A stretch of 64,000 bases of DNA from Melastoma dodecandrum (lineage: Eukaryota; Streptophyta; Magnoliopsida; Myrtales; Melastomataceae): positions 5,741,501 to 5,805,500 of the forward strand of contig JARUPY010000539.1 of NCBI GenBank assembly GCA_029817715.1, in the 5' to 3' direction. Below the pieces are notes generated by a model, which did no database searches, was not told the DNA's origin, and saw only the letters and a program-made list of their open reading frames with translations. Below are positions 31,349 to 43,640 of the stretch, in pieces. Within the stretch, counting starts at the first letter, position 1; every line of letters begins with the position of its first letter. The translations under genes and the position numbers were made by a program.

Positions 31349-32476
31349 TGTTGGAAGTGCTTTATAAAAGAAAAAGTCGAAAATAATTTGAAAGATCGTT
31401 TTGTACGGTGGTAAGTCTTGGCACATTTTTGCAACGTTATTGTAGTGTTTTAACGTGTGTGTAAGTGTGCAGGACGGTTCTCCACGCGAGCGTTCTCGCA
31501 GGAGGTGACTATAATAGGTTCAGCGTTGGTGAAGCCGCTCTGCAGACGCTGGTGGTTATGGATCCGAGCGGTTCAATCGGAACACTGTCCGTAAAGTCGA
31601 ACTGCGTGCAACAAGGCCTCGGGAGAAGGGTCACTAGTTGACGAATCGGTGCACAGAGTTGATCGGAGAGAAGGAGTCCACAGTAGGCGTAAGCGGTGAG
31701 GGACTGACAACCTTCTGTAGTTGGTTATCTTCTTCTTTTGTTGTTTGCAGCAGTTGTGCATTGGTGAAGCCACTTAGTAGATGTCTGTGGCTGCGGATCT
31801 GAAGAACTTGGCCGGGTAGCTGTCTGTAACGTCGGACAGCGTGCAGCAGGATCTTGGGAGAAGGTTGTTGGCTGGCGAGTCGGCGTACAACAGGTTCAGG
31901 AGAAGGAATCCGTGGCAAGCGCAAGTGGTGAGGGACTGCAGCCTCCTGTAGACGGTTATTTTCGTTGTTTGCTGGTTAAATCGAAAATACAAAAAGAGAA
32001 GTCTACCAGATGACGTCCGAACACGTGGAGGAAGCGCTATTAAGCCTGGACCCGGATCCATAGAAAGGACAGCCCGCTACTGAGTTATGAAAGGCTGAAG
32101 CTTCCAGCCAGGGTTCTGTACTCGCGAGTCTGGTTGATTTCCTTATGATTCGACCTAGACGCATCACAATCTCAACAAAAGAGTTTATTGCATTGGTTAA
32201 GTTAATTTTACCGCCTCATGGCTAAATAAATTATTTTCTTATACCACATAAGGTTTTACCTTCTACACTGTAATCACTACTTAGAAATATTAGTGAAAGC
32301 GACCGAAAGTGGATATATGCATGTTTGTCGAACCACTATAAAACATTGTGTTCCGATTTGTCTTTAAGTTTCTGTAAATCACAGAATCGCTGTAAGAGTT
32401 ACGTGAATTTGTCGCGAAAGTTCTATTCGAGCGAAAAAACTAATTCACCCTGTTAGTCACGCTCAAAGGGCCAACA
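31349..32476 (+). mobile_element. Probable solo LTR of a Ty1/copia element
   Basis: It begins TGTTGGAAGTGC and ends AAAGGGCCAACA, giving TGTTGG/CCAACA inverted ends typical of copia LTRs. A TATAAAAG is near the left end (about 31361). A 'gtgtgcaggacg' with 'cgagcg' motifs near 31467 and 'aactaattcaccctg' near the right end resemble copia LTRs I have seen. No internal coding region flanks it. The five bases on each side (CAGAA and CAATC) do not match, so recombination or decay is possible. Confidence 0.45.
31528..31972 (+). repeat. Two diverged tandem copies of a roughly 235-bp unit
   Basis: 'ggtgaagcc' opens a unit at 31528 and again at 31763. Both copies contain a 'gggagaaggt' block, a 'gagaaggagtcc'/'gagaaggaatcc' block, 'ggtgagggactg' and 'gttgtttgc' in the same order. 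The copies are clearly diverged. They lie within the probable solo LTR. Confidence 0.7.
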
Positions 32477-35400
32477 CAATCACCTCATGATGATTGGGCA
32501 TTTATGTGATGATGCACATAAAATTTCCAGGAATTGGTTCTTTATTTGGGTTAAGCATTGTTGTTTGCTTGTCCTATGCCCCAACAGAGAGAGGGAGTTG
32601 ATGTGCATGTTAGAGTTCTCTGTGCTAGGACATATGATGTCAATTTGGTTTTGGTTTCTTTCATGTTACTTTGTCAGAAAGCTTGAGGCATTTTCGGGGA
32701 ATCCGAGGAAAGGGACAACGGGTCAAAAAGTTTCTCTTTTATCAACCTTTGGAGCTGTCGATCGAACTTCGTGTGAGTTGACAGTGGGAGAGGGGAGTGT
32801 CATCTCGTATTGTAGTGGTGGCGGACAGAGACTCGAACTTTTAACTCTTTCGGGCGTAGGTTTGATTCTTCTTTAAGAGCAAAAAATGAATAATATTATT
32901 TTAAACTATTTCTTTGTAAGGGCATATTTCAAGCATGCAATCACGGGAATAAATTGTTGTTATTTCTTACTTCATCAAAAATAATTTATGCAGAGGAGAA
33001 GTGGTAGCTGTTTCATGGACCAGACTCAAGGTAAAAGAGGAACGTGAGTGTGTGATGGTGAACTCGAACTTCCTCATTGCTAATGTGATACCCTCGTGGG
33101 AGGTCCCCCCCACTACAATGCCGAGTTTTGTTTCTTATATATACATATACACAGCTGCATTTCTCTTTAACAGCTCCCTGGAAAGCGACTCCACAACAAT
33201 GCAGCAGTAAACCTGCCTCGTGCCTACGACAACGATCGACGAAGAATCCCACTTCCCGTCTTATTATTACATCCCATCATGCGGACGACCCCTCAGTAAC
33301 ACCATTTTTCCCTCTCTCGTCCCTCTTTTCTGGTTTTGCTTAATCGAGATCCATCGCCAGCAAGCTCCTGAAGTCCAAACCGGGTTCCTGTTTCTAAATC
33401 AACCCTCGTTGACTACTTTGAGACGCAGTCGAAAATGGGAACTCCCTGGTTTGCTTGTGCTTTCCAGTTCTGTAAGTAAGGAAAACGTTATTTCACCTCG
33501 TAGAAGTAGGGGGTTGAAAGAGGGTTAGAGAATTATTTATTTATTTTTTTTGTAAGAAAGTAAAAGGAATTGAATGAATGAGAGAGCGAGAGAGAGAGAG
33601 AGATCGGACATATTTGGGAGGATGGTGGTCGGGAGGAGAAGTGCAGACATACTGCAGGATTAAATAATTGGATGGAAGGTGAAATCTGATCTCTCTATCT
33701 CCCTTACCCAAACCCCGGTCGGAGACATAACACGTGAAGGCATGGATTGAATCCTTTGCCTAGGAATGGACCGGCAATTGTTTACCCTCACCACCCACGC
33801 TTTTGCAACCTTTCTCCTTTTTTCTTTATCAGAAAAAATTTCTAATCACAAGTCTGAATTTTGGGAAGCCATCCTTTCAGTTTTCACGTCCATCAATTCA
33901 TCTTTTTTCTGTTTCTGGCGTTAGAGAAAAAAAAAACTGGCATGCTTTTTTATTAGTTTTGAGAACTACAGTTCGGAGAGTTTTGATGCCACAATAATGG
34001 AAGTAGGAATACATATTCACTTTGACATTTCCCTCAGTGGCTTTAAATTCGAGTTACCTTGCTCACTATGTAATTTTTCTAGGAATTTTATTTTATAGTT
34101 ATATTATTTTCTTTTTTTATAAGATTCATGTTCAATTATAATTATATGAATTTTCATAATACGAGCTATGTCATTAGACAATGCAAGATAGCTTGTTAAG
34201 GTTGATGATCATTTTGGTTGAAATTTTGCGTATATCAAGTTTTATTATTAGCGTGGTTTGGCTGCTTGCGACGTAGACTCATGTAATCCAGTTATGGAAG
34301 ACCCGTTATACGATAATAGGAGCTAGGTTCGCTCTTTTACTTACCCTAACTCTGATAAAAACGTTGACAAATCAAGCTGAGGAAGACCCCGACCTCACCG
34401 GTTTTCTACATTGCTCACGAATTTCGCTTATGATAAAGATAATGGCGTAGACTTAATAATAAGAGCTTAAGGGTCAATTTTATTAGATGGTTGATTATGT
34501 CTGCACTGATGCATTGGGTATTTGAGGTTGCCTGCTTGATTTGAAAGTTTTTGTTTTTCTACCGTGATCTCGTAGGGTTAGAAATTTCAGTTTGAATTGT
34601 TATAATTGGTTTTTTTTTATTCGGGGTTTCGATCAAAGTTTGTGCAAATTGTTTTAAATCATAGAATCGTAATGACTATGTTAGTTTGCCCCTTCGAGTA
34701 TCAAGAAATTTGATTACAATCGTGGGTTCGTGAATCAATAAATATAAATTGCAATTTTGCAATAAGTTTAAGACTTAAGTCTTTATTATATTGATTTGTA
34801 GTGATTTGATAATAACGGTGGTCTTGCACTTGATTGATACTTAGTTTGGAAAAGAAAGGATCGAATGTGTGTGATCAATTTTCGCGACAACGTCCTTATA
34901 AAATTAAAGCATTTGAAAACAATGTGAAATTTGTATATTATATTAATGTTGTATATGTCAAGGAGTTATTTGATTTGCGACTAATGTGAAATTTTTATTT
35001 TGACCCAATTGACATATAAAGTATCCTGTTTGGTTAATTATGTGAGCAAAGAAGATGGGTAGAAGAGATCATATCGATCATGATGGGGGCGAATTAATCG
35101 AACGTTGTGATTGGTGTGTGGAGTCATGTGGCGAAAAGTGGTGGTATGAGATCCAAAAAGACCGTGATGAAGGCAAGAAGCAATCGTTCAAAGGGGGGAC
35201 TCGGTAGGCCATCGGATGTGGTCGGCATCGGAGACATTCGGACCGCCTCTCCTTTGTCTGCAATCGAACACAACTCCACCCCGCTGCCCTGTTGTAAACC
35301 CTCCAGCAGTACGAAACTCATAAATAATGGCAACGAGAATCAAAACCCCCACAAACAAGAAAACAAAAAGCCAAAAACAAAACAAAGGAACAAATTCAGT

Positions 35401-37900
35401 TGTGGAAGGTCGTGCTGTCCCTTACCACGTTATGAACTTAGTTGGGCCTCAATTCTCGGTTTCCTGTTGTGCAGCGTTCAAGGGCATCAACGCGGACAAA
35501 GACAAACTTCCCTGTCAAGTAGTGAAAATGGATGGTTACTAATTCATAGTAGTACCCTATCTTTAGCTTTCATTTACGCTTTCCGAATTCCAAGATGTAT
35601 GACTGTAAGAACGTAGAAAGGGTTTTCTTAGAGCAAGCTGGAGATTAATAAACCAGATAGATTGTTCCCGTTTCTTCAGAAGATAAATGAGAAGAACAGA
35701 AAGGCGATATGAAAGGGTCGGTACCGTAAGTCATTACTTAACGAACATCTTTGCTTGAGTGTTTTGGTGGCCCTAGGAAGAGAGGCCATCAATACCCCCT
35801 GTGTTGCTTCGAATGGTAAATTTTCTGAATTCTTTTGATCAAGTGTTTTTCCTCATAGAGAATGTAATTCCTTCACCTTGTGTGTCGGTTTTGTCTTTCT
35901 ACTACCGATATTTTTCGCCCATGCATATCCACAATAGCCCTCCCACATAGTGGAGGAAATAGTTGGTAACATCATACTTACTTTACGTGACATTTAATTT
36001 TTAATCAAAAGTCAATACGTGAATGACTTATATTATCGACTTTGCATGTTTTTCTTTCCATCATGTGAAGATTTCGATTTATTTGTCATCTCACGTCATT
36101 ATATATATTATACCTATTTATTTTTTTTTCATCAATTAAAAACCTTTTATGAATAGCTTAATTACTAAAAATATCAAACTTTTTGCAAGATGCTTTTAGT
36201 GTATAATATAACATGATTAGTCATTATTTTTTTAGTGAAAAATTCAGAAATTGGACATTTTTAATTAATTTTTTATAAGGGAAAGAATTTTAATTACCAA
36301 AGGATATTAATAATAAAAAATTTGTCAGACATAAATAGTTAGTAAAATATGTTCATAAGAACCCTCGAGTTCAAGCCTCATTGACGAAAAAAAACATGTT
36401 CTAGGATGGAAGGCGGTCGTACTATCTTTCGGGATTACGGGTTCGTAGGCCGGTTACAGATGTTATGGTGAACAAGTATGGACTAACTGCGCGTGGCATG
36501 GCTGCCAATTCTAATTCATACGACACCTATTCCAATTTGGTTCTGGACTTCAAATCAAGCAGCAGTTGGGCAGAATCAATGATAAATAGAATGACAGGTT
36601 TCCATCATATGTAATTACATTAGGGATTTTTTTTCATTTTTACATGTCCCGGATCAGATGGCATTACATTTATTTTTCTTTCTTTTTTTTTATCAATTAT
36701 TCATTATAACTAGACGCTTAGAAAAATATACTTGTGAGTAAATATAATTGATATCGCAAACTCATGTTTTGTAGGAGCAATTTTGAACATAAAATTTCAC
36801 TGTTCGAATATTAGACCGAAAGTAATGTACAAATAAGATTTAGTATAATAAGAAAAACTTTTTCACACATTAATAAATAGTAAAATAAGTTGATAAGAGC
36901 GAAAATATCTTCTAGGAAATTCTATTAAATGGACACATGTTTATAATATATATAAATATATATGTTCTCATCCTTCAGAGAATATACGAATGGACAAGGT
37001 GCATTTGTCGGAAAAAATCATTCTAAGATAATCAAGCTATTGAGATTATCAGTCTATGGAAAATATTGATAAAAAAATCAGTCATTCACAACCAAGGATT
37101 CCTCAAAAAAGTTAAGGATAGCTAATCTTTTTAGAAATCGAATGGATTCAGTCTTATACATGTGATGAAGGTAATAAAAAAATTATTTAACTTTTTATTA
37201 TAATACTTGCTTAATATTTTCAAGCTAAAAATCAAACATTTTAGCTCGATTTATAATTTTATGACACGGAATGATTTAATTAGGAAAATATCTATTAAAA
37301 TGGAATCGTGATTCAAAATATCTATTATTATTAAATTGCTAAAAATATGGATCATAAGGTAAATTAAAGACATCTTTCATTCAAAATTTAATGTATTTTT
37401 TATTTGAGTTATTTTCTCATGGATAGTATTAGAGTAAATTAGATGTGATCATGACATATAATCGATTTATTTTAAATATATTTATATTAATATCGAACTG
37501 GTATAAGTTGTATGCACGTCTATTTTTATATCAAAAGGTTAATTGGAAATGATACTGTCGTGGTTAAGAATGCCACAATAGCAATATTTAGTTCCTGTCA
37601 CATTTGGAATAATTTGGATGTTCTCATGTCTGATAATAATTTGGATGTTGTCACAATAGCAAAATATCATCATAATGTTTGGCCGTTATATCAATTTTAA
37701 TCACCGTTAACCGAATTAGCTGACAGAAGTCTACGTGGTGCCCACTTGTCACGTTACTCCGCACCGCTAAACTGCTGGCTGGGCATGATAATTATTAGAA
37801 GATATTAACTTTTTAAAATAAAATAAAATAAAATAATAAAAGGTGTCAAAATCCAATTGCAATTCCCCCACCCCAATCTTGTCCGTATTCAGACATTGGA
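32477..37900. other. Long intergenic stretch, nothing recognised
   Basis: Over 5 kb of mostly AT-rich DNA. A TATATATA at about 33137 and a GA microsatellite at about 33577-33602 are the only clear local signals. The longer open frames (32487-32876, 35107-35616) show no recognisable protein family and no supported introns. I looked for common plant miRNA sequences and saw none. Confidence 0.45.
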
Positions 37901-37904
37901 ACAT

Positions 37905-38440
37905 ACGAAGGAGAGGCGGTGACGGAGGGCGTGGAGGTCGCCGCCCTCGCTGTACTCCATCATGAAGCAGGAGAACCTAGACGAGACCTCGAACTCTGCA
38001 TACAACTTCGGGAGGAACGGGTGGTCGACCATCCGAAGGATGCGATGCTCGGTCTCGACGCGTCGGTCTTCTTCTTTCGCTCGGCCTCGTCTCTGTCAAC
38101 CAACCACCATCATGGCATAGTAGGTACGAGAACCGTTGTCCTCAGGAGTGGCGGTAGGGGAGGGGGGAGCGAGGGAGCAGAGGAAGACGGTGCTGGTATC
38201 GTCGGAGCCGACACGTCGGATGAGACGGAAGTCGCGGAAGGAGAAGGGGTGGCGGCGGAGGGAGAGGGAGAGGGAGTCGGGGGAGGAGGAGCAGTGGGGC
38301 TTGATAATGGAGAAGGAGGGGGGAGGGGAGAGGGGATCGCTCGAAGCCCAAGTCGCTGTCCTGCCTTGCCCGCAGCGTCGACACAAACTCCTCCCTATAC
38401 CTCTCCCTCGACCTGACCAACACCCCCTTACGGCTAAAGT
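37905..38440 (-). pseudogene. PINOID-like AGC protein kinase, 5' fragment
   Basis: Minus-strand pieces in several frames match the start of a plant AGC-type Ser/Thr kinase close to PINOID, a regulator of auxin efflux carriers. In order: SDLGFERSP; a block with FSIIKPHCSSS; FRDFRLIRRVGSDDTSTVF with YYAMMVV; then, after frame changes, VETEHRILRMVDHPFLPKLY, AEFEV, MMEYSEGGDLHALRHR. The glycine loop should read close to GxGDxGxV but reads GSDDTSTV, and the catalytic lysine motif AMKVV reads AMMVV. Homology ends soon after LRHR, before the catalytic loop. With at least two frameshifts and lost active-site residues this is a dead fragment. Confidence 0.8.
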
Positions 38441-38535
38441 TGAGTGATGATTCCATTAAACAAAATCAGGCAAAACGGAAATTAATGGCTATCAAAGACA
38501 CCAAACCATCCACTCTTCACTAGCCTCCTCGAAAC

Positions 38536-39012
38536 TCAGCTACTCCCACCGCATCTACTGTCCATGTCGAGCTTGGCTAGACGAGGCGAAACCCTAAGCC
38601 GGCCATTGGTATCGCAGCCGGCCTCGATCTTTCCCTTAACGATCTTTACTGATTCAAGCGTGTCCATTGCTCCAGCCCCGCAGTTCTTCCCTGTCATTGG
38701 AGAAGTCCTCCGTCCCTCAATGTTGCCGCTGCCGCTAGAATCCCCCTTCGTCGCCACCGCATCAAACTCATTATACAGCTTCCTCTTCAGACTCTTCCTC
38801 TTACTCTCCGCCACGACCTCCTCCTCCTCCTCCTCTACTTCGCTGTCCTCAACCAGTCTCCTCAGCCTCTTCTGCACCACTAGAGCCTTCGGGAAATGTT
38901 GCTCCTCCACCTTCCTCGCCCTCTCCCCCACCCTCCTCTTCACCTCCGCAAACTCCTCCTTCTGAGCATGGAGCTTGCTGATATTCCCTTCGATCCGTTC
39001 CTGGAGCCTCAA
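38536..39012 (-). other. Open frame of unknown identity, coiled-coil-like
   Basis: 159 codons open without an ATG near its start (the first codon is TTG). The N-terminal 60 residues (RIEGNISKLHAQKEEFAEVK and following) look helical and charged, followed by an acidic run EVEEEEEEVV and a basic stretch KRKSLKRKLYNEF. I do not recognise a family. It lies just upstream of the PINOID-like fragment on the same strand and could be the last exon of a decayed gene. Confidence 0.3.
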
Positions 39013-39354
39013 ACGGGTGAACCTCCTTTTATTTATTTATTTTCTTTGGGTCATCCCAAGTCGGCGCCATGTCATGTCCAATTAATACTTTAAAAGTGGG
39101 CAGACGGAGTAATTTGCCACTTGGATGCTACGTATGCTTCCATCGTCATATTCAGTTAACGATGGTTAAAATTGATATAACGGCCAAACGTTAGGATGTG
39201 TAATGATATTTTAAAAGCTTTAGGGTAGATCGGAAGAAACAACCAAACTTTGGGATAAAATTGATAATTTGGCCTAAATAATATTATTTTATAAAATTAA
39301 CCTTATATCACTTCCCAATTCCCACATTATACTTTTCTTAATCCAATATATTTT

Positions 39355-39941
39355 GGCAAAATATATGTTTATGGCTCCAACTTTGAGCCAAATTTATGTT
39401 TTGTCATTATTTTAGTTTATTATATAATTTTGTCACCAACTTTCACTTTCATATTAATTTTGGCCAATCTTGAGTTTCTTCTAATGAAAGCCAAAAAAGG
39501 CCTTAATATAGTCTGACCGTGTCTTATAATAGTGGATTTCCAACCTCTCATTCATTCGCCTCATAATTCACTTTACTCGTAACAATGACCTCCCAATAGA
39601 GTAATCATTCGACCTTCATCACTTTTGTGTATTTTTGACTGCATCAGTAATTATCGACCAACTCCGACTTCCAACTCACTTGATCTGGCCATCAAAACTT
39701 TAAAATAAAATAATATATGAGAGGTTTAAATATTATTTATCATTTTTTTAAATTTTTTTTCTTTTTTAGTAAATAAATGAAAATTGTGTCTTAACGCTTG
39801 TTTGGCTTTCGCGCGACAAAATTCAAGATTGGTCAAAATCAAAATAGAAACAAAAGTTGGTGACCAAATTATATAACAAGCTAAATTAATGACAAAACAG
39901 AAAGTTGGCTCAAAATTAATGTCATAAATCGATATTTTGCC
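39355..39941. mobile_element. MULE-type MITE, copy 1
   Basis: 587 bp, starting GGCAAAATATATG and ending CGATATTTTGCC. The outer 115-130 bp on each side are imperfect inverted repeats (the left arm contains 'ttttgtcattattttag', the right arm its complement 'ctaaattaatgacaaaac'). Flanks ATATATTTT and CTATATTTT match at 8 of 9 bases. Long terminal inverted repeats with 9-bp duplications indicate the Mutator superfamily. There is no coding capacity. Confidence 0.8.
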
Positions 39942-39977
39942 CTATATTTTAGATCAAATTCTACCGATTTTTTGTTT

Positions 39978-40542
39978 GGCAAAATATACATTTATGGCCT
40001 CAATTTTGAGCCAACTTTCTGTTTTATCATTAACTTATTTTGTTATATAATTTTGTCACTAACTTTTGTTCTTATTTTGATTTTGATCAATCTTGAATTT
40101 CTTCTAGCGAAAGCCAAACAAGGCCTTAATATAGTCCAACCCGTGTCCTATAATAGTGGAGTTTCAACCTCTTATTCATTCACCTCATAATCCACTTTAC
40201 CCATAGTAGCAACCCCGAATAGAACATTATCCGACCTTCATCGATTTTGCTTATTTTTTGACAGTATCAGCAATTATCGTCTAACTTCTACTTTCAATTC
40301 ACTTGATTTGTCCATCAAAAATTTAAAATAAAAAAACATATAAGAGGTTTCGATATTATTTTTCATTTTTTGTATTTGTTTTTCTTTTTTAGTCGATAAA
40401 TGAAAATTGTTTATACGCACGATAAAATTTAAGATTGGCCAAAATCAAAATAAAAATAAAAATTAATGACAAAATTATATAACAAACTAAATTAATGACA
40501 AAACATTGAGTGAAAGTTGAAGCTATAAATTGATATTTTGCC
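39978..40542. mobile_element. MULE-type MITE, copy 2
   Basis: 565 bp in the same orientation and of the same family as 39355-39941, starting 36 bp after it. It has a perfect 9-bp duplication, TTTTTGTTT at 39969-39977 and 40543-40551. Its terminal repeats start GGCAAAATATACA and end GATATTTTGCC. It is non-coding and was inserted independently of copy 1, since its target duplication differs. Confidence 0.88.
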
Positions 40543-40869
40543 TTTTTGTTTCGCGGATGTCCATTTTTCATATTTCCGGGAAAATGCATGCAGCGACGGC
40601 CATCCCTTCACAAGCACAATTCTCATAGATTCCCTTCCTCTCCGTCGTCCTAGACAGAAAACAATGTCACTCTCCGATGGAACGATTAGGTAGGGTCAGT
40701 AACTACTCTGACCCCGACAACGCCAACATTCGAGCTTCTCTGAGCTGGTGCTACTAACGGTTCCATCATCTGACTCAGTTCCGGTGGTGATGGATTGGAT
40801 GTGACCTTGATTTACTGTCTGCGTGGTTTTGGATTCTGTTCCTTGATGCAGCGAGCTGGGATGGCTTGA

Positions 40870-41780
40870 GGTGGTCAGGGACAAACTCACCCACCTACTT
40901 CAGAGAACGTGATGTGGAAGATCAAGGTCATGACAACCAAAGGAAGTCTGTCCTTGCAAAGGTGAAGGATAAGGCCTGTCGATGGCGGCAGAATCTTGGG
41001 AAGAAGAAGGCTGTTGATCAGGATAATGGGACGCCTTCCTGCGGAGTCAGCCTCGAGGAGGAGGAAGATGATGGCGAGGATGGTGCTGAGTATCTCAGAG
41101 CACCTACTGATCTTTGTCTTTCACACTCGATTTTCTCTCAGAGATTTTTGTTTCTTGACCGTGTATGAAATGCTGAATTCGTTTGTTGTCAGTGTACGAG
41201 CCCGAGCTAGCGCCAGAGATCTGCGGAGAGAATGCTAGGCAGCACCCGAGGGCAAATCCTGTCGTATCCGATAAGCACATCCTCTACCGATGAGTAACTC
41301 TCAGAGTCAGAATCTACACGTAAATTGTTCTACAGCTTTGAATCTTCCCATAAATAGTTCTATGAGTTCAAACAAAACCTTGGCTATGAGCACATCTTCC
41401 CATACAATTACGACGACGCCTCGAGGATGCAAGGCCTCGCCATTGGAGCCCAGCCAGATGCTACTTCTGGAGGCCGAGCTGATGTCAGTGTCACAGGGCA
41501 GAATCCTGCCTGTCCAAAGCAGAACACTGCCAGTTCGAAGAAGAAGACATGGGATAAAGGTATTTCGGTGAAGCAATACTTGTCGCACAAGCTTGAACCG
41601 GGGGAAGATGACAGAGCATTGTCTCAGGTAATAACAGAGGCGATGAGTCCAAGGAAAACAAGGGCTCATGGCAATAGTCCTACCCGCAATGTCGGGAAGT
41701 CATCAGCAATGCTTATCTATTTACACGACATGCTCCGATCTGAAACACCTACATCCGAAAGTATGTTCTGCAACCTTTAA
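40870..41780 (+). pseudogene. LTI65/CAP160-like (low-temperature-induced 65 kDa) gene remnant
   Basis: Blocks match the plant LTI65/RD29B/CAP160 family of stress-induced hydrophilic proteins. 40866-41105 has QRKSVLAKVKDKACRW and GVSLEEEEDD ending at YLRAP. 41194-41292 has YEPELAPEICGENARQHPRA then a stop. 41427-41780 has TWDKGISVKQYLSHKLEPGE, DDRALSQVITEAMSPRK, the family's C-terminal signature. There is no ATG at the head of the first block, no proper splice donor after YLRAP, a stop after the second block, and the usual end after MSPRK is replaced. The order is right but the gene cannot make the full protein. Confidence 0.75.
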
Positions 41781-41989
41781 TTTAGTCCAACTCGTGGAGG
41801 AAGAAACCATCCCGCAAGCCAACTGAAAGCAACAAGGCCAGAAGCCTGCAACCTTCTGCTGATACTAAGCAAGATAAGAGTTCATTGTCGCCGTTGGCAG
41901 TTTTTGTTCGTTGTCGCGGGTGGATCCCGTTTCCGGTTCCATTTAAAATGGATATCTTCCCTTGACGATAAGACTTCGGATTTTGAAAA

Positions 41990-42110
41990 CGCGTCGGAGT
42001 CGCCACTAACTTATTTTAAGTTCAAGTTAGAAAAACTATAGAGGTTCGTTAAGGTTCGGGAATTAGGGATTACTAAATCGCATGCATCACAAAGAAAAGG
42101 GAGGCCTTTA
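41990..42110 (+). repeat. Diverged fragment of a Tat-type LTR
   Basis: 'ggagtcgccactaacttattt' at 41997 onward, with 'gttcgggaattagggattac', parallels the gypsy LTR near 2240-2310 ('ggagtcgccgccgacttta', 'ggttcggggatccctaatta'). It is too diverged to be the same family copy. Borders are not visible. The following sequence to 43640 holds nothing I recognise. Confidence 0.4.
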
Positions 42111-43640
42111 TCGTGTGTTTTTGGTGTCCGATTTATTTGAGCTCAGTTTTAGAAGAAGAGAAATTGTTTGACATTTAAAAAAAAAATCTCGAGCTTAATA
42201 ATACTTAAAATGTCTACGTGAATCATTTTTAGAAAATATTTCATGAAAGTTGATTTTGGGGCAAAAATACAAACAATCATAGATTTATTAATACCCTTAA
42301 CAGTTTCTAAGCCAAAAAAAAATAAATTCAATGGAGAACCGGGTGTTGTACCATTGCTCACTCTATATAGAACGCCCCCGTTAAAGTTTGTACCTCACGG
42401 TACTGTTTTAAAATAGGTTGACAGTGAATCTGGCGAGCCGTTGATGCCGTAACGTTGGTGAGTGCGAAGCCGTCTTCAGAGGGTCTTGACCTTCGAGAAT
42501 CCAAATAACCCCTCGAATATACATAATTTCCGTTCTCTTGGATACATTGAACGGGATGCGTGCCTTGGTTGTCCGCAAGGCACGCCCCGTAGATGTTTGC
42601 ATAAAAAGCTAAAACAACGAAGTAAACTGTTCGAAGAAATCTTGAAAGTTTATACTTTGATTGCTTCATTTATAATCTTTCCGTATCGTCTCGAATAAGT
42701 AGAATTAGACAAAACATATTAATAATAGATAATAAATATGGTAATAAGACTATACGACTAGAATTTTGAAAGTATGAATAAATAACATGGATACTAATGT
42801 CAATTTTTATATGAGAACGAGGAATTCTCTTTTAGCCAAGTTAACAATTAAAATTTTGTATAAAATGATAATCAAAACAAAGCAAAAAGAAGAAAAAAAA
42901 AATAAACAGACCCAAAACAATCGTGAGAAAGCAAATAGGGAAGGAGGCCAATTTTACTTTTTGCCAACCGCGGAGGTATTTGAACTTCATTTTTGACCTT
43001 TCTATAGTTTTCTTTCAGCGGGTGTTCTGATTCGGACGAAGCAGCGCTGCTAACCATGTTCCTTGTCTCCGTCTTCGTTTTCATCCAGTAAGATCAAGAC
43101 GTTGTCCTCTAAGCCTTTAGAAAGGAACGGCTTCCCATCGAGAAGATTACGGGGACGGAGTTGAATTGAACGTAAATCTCCTCCGAGACCAGTCAAGGTA
43201 TGGTAGCTGTTTGAGATCAACATGATGGGCCCTCTAGAGTGAGCTCGGGCGTGTCTTTGAGTTTGGCTATGGTCGGCAGGATGCGGCCAGGTTTGATGCT
43301 TGAGATTCTCTCTGGGATCTATCCAGCGAGCCGTCTTGGGAACTTTGATTAGTGGTCTTCTACCTCCCAGCTTCAGCTTCCCCCGCCCTCTGCTCGTCAG
43401 AGTTATTCCGCCGCGGCGACTTTTCTTCATTGTCTTCCATCAATTCAACTTCTTCGCCCCTTGGTTCCTCAGGATGTTCCCTTCCTTCTCTCCAGAGCAA
43501 CCATGCGTGTCCGAGGAGGTGATGATGGTTATCTTGGTGGTCGATATTCGAAAACTCAGCGAAGTCTCCGGTGAGATCACATGGACTTGTCTTCTGGCCA
43601 GCGGCTGCAATCTTCTAGCACATCTTCTCATATTCTTCCT

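Noticed and set aside
32487..32876. 129-codon plus-strand frame
   Set aside because: No family motif, no convincing promoter or introns, flanked by repeat DNA.
35107..35616. 169-codon plus-strand frame with a Lys/Asn-rich middle
   Set aside because: Translation is mostly low complexity (NKKTKSQKQNKG-type in another frame). No domain, and equally long frames on the other strand.
36362..36376. B-box-like 'cgagttcaagcctc' as a tRNA or SINE
   Set aside because: No A-box at the right distance and no cloverleaf.
32477..37900. Possible microRNA precursor in the long intergenic region
   Set aside because: None of the common conserved plant miRNA sequences I know is present, and the AT-rich hairpins are not specific.
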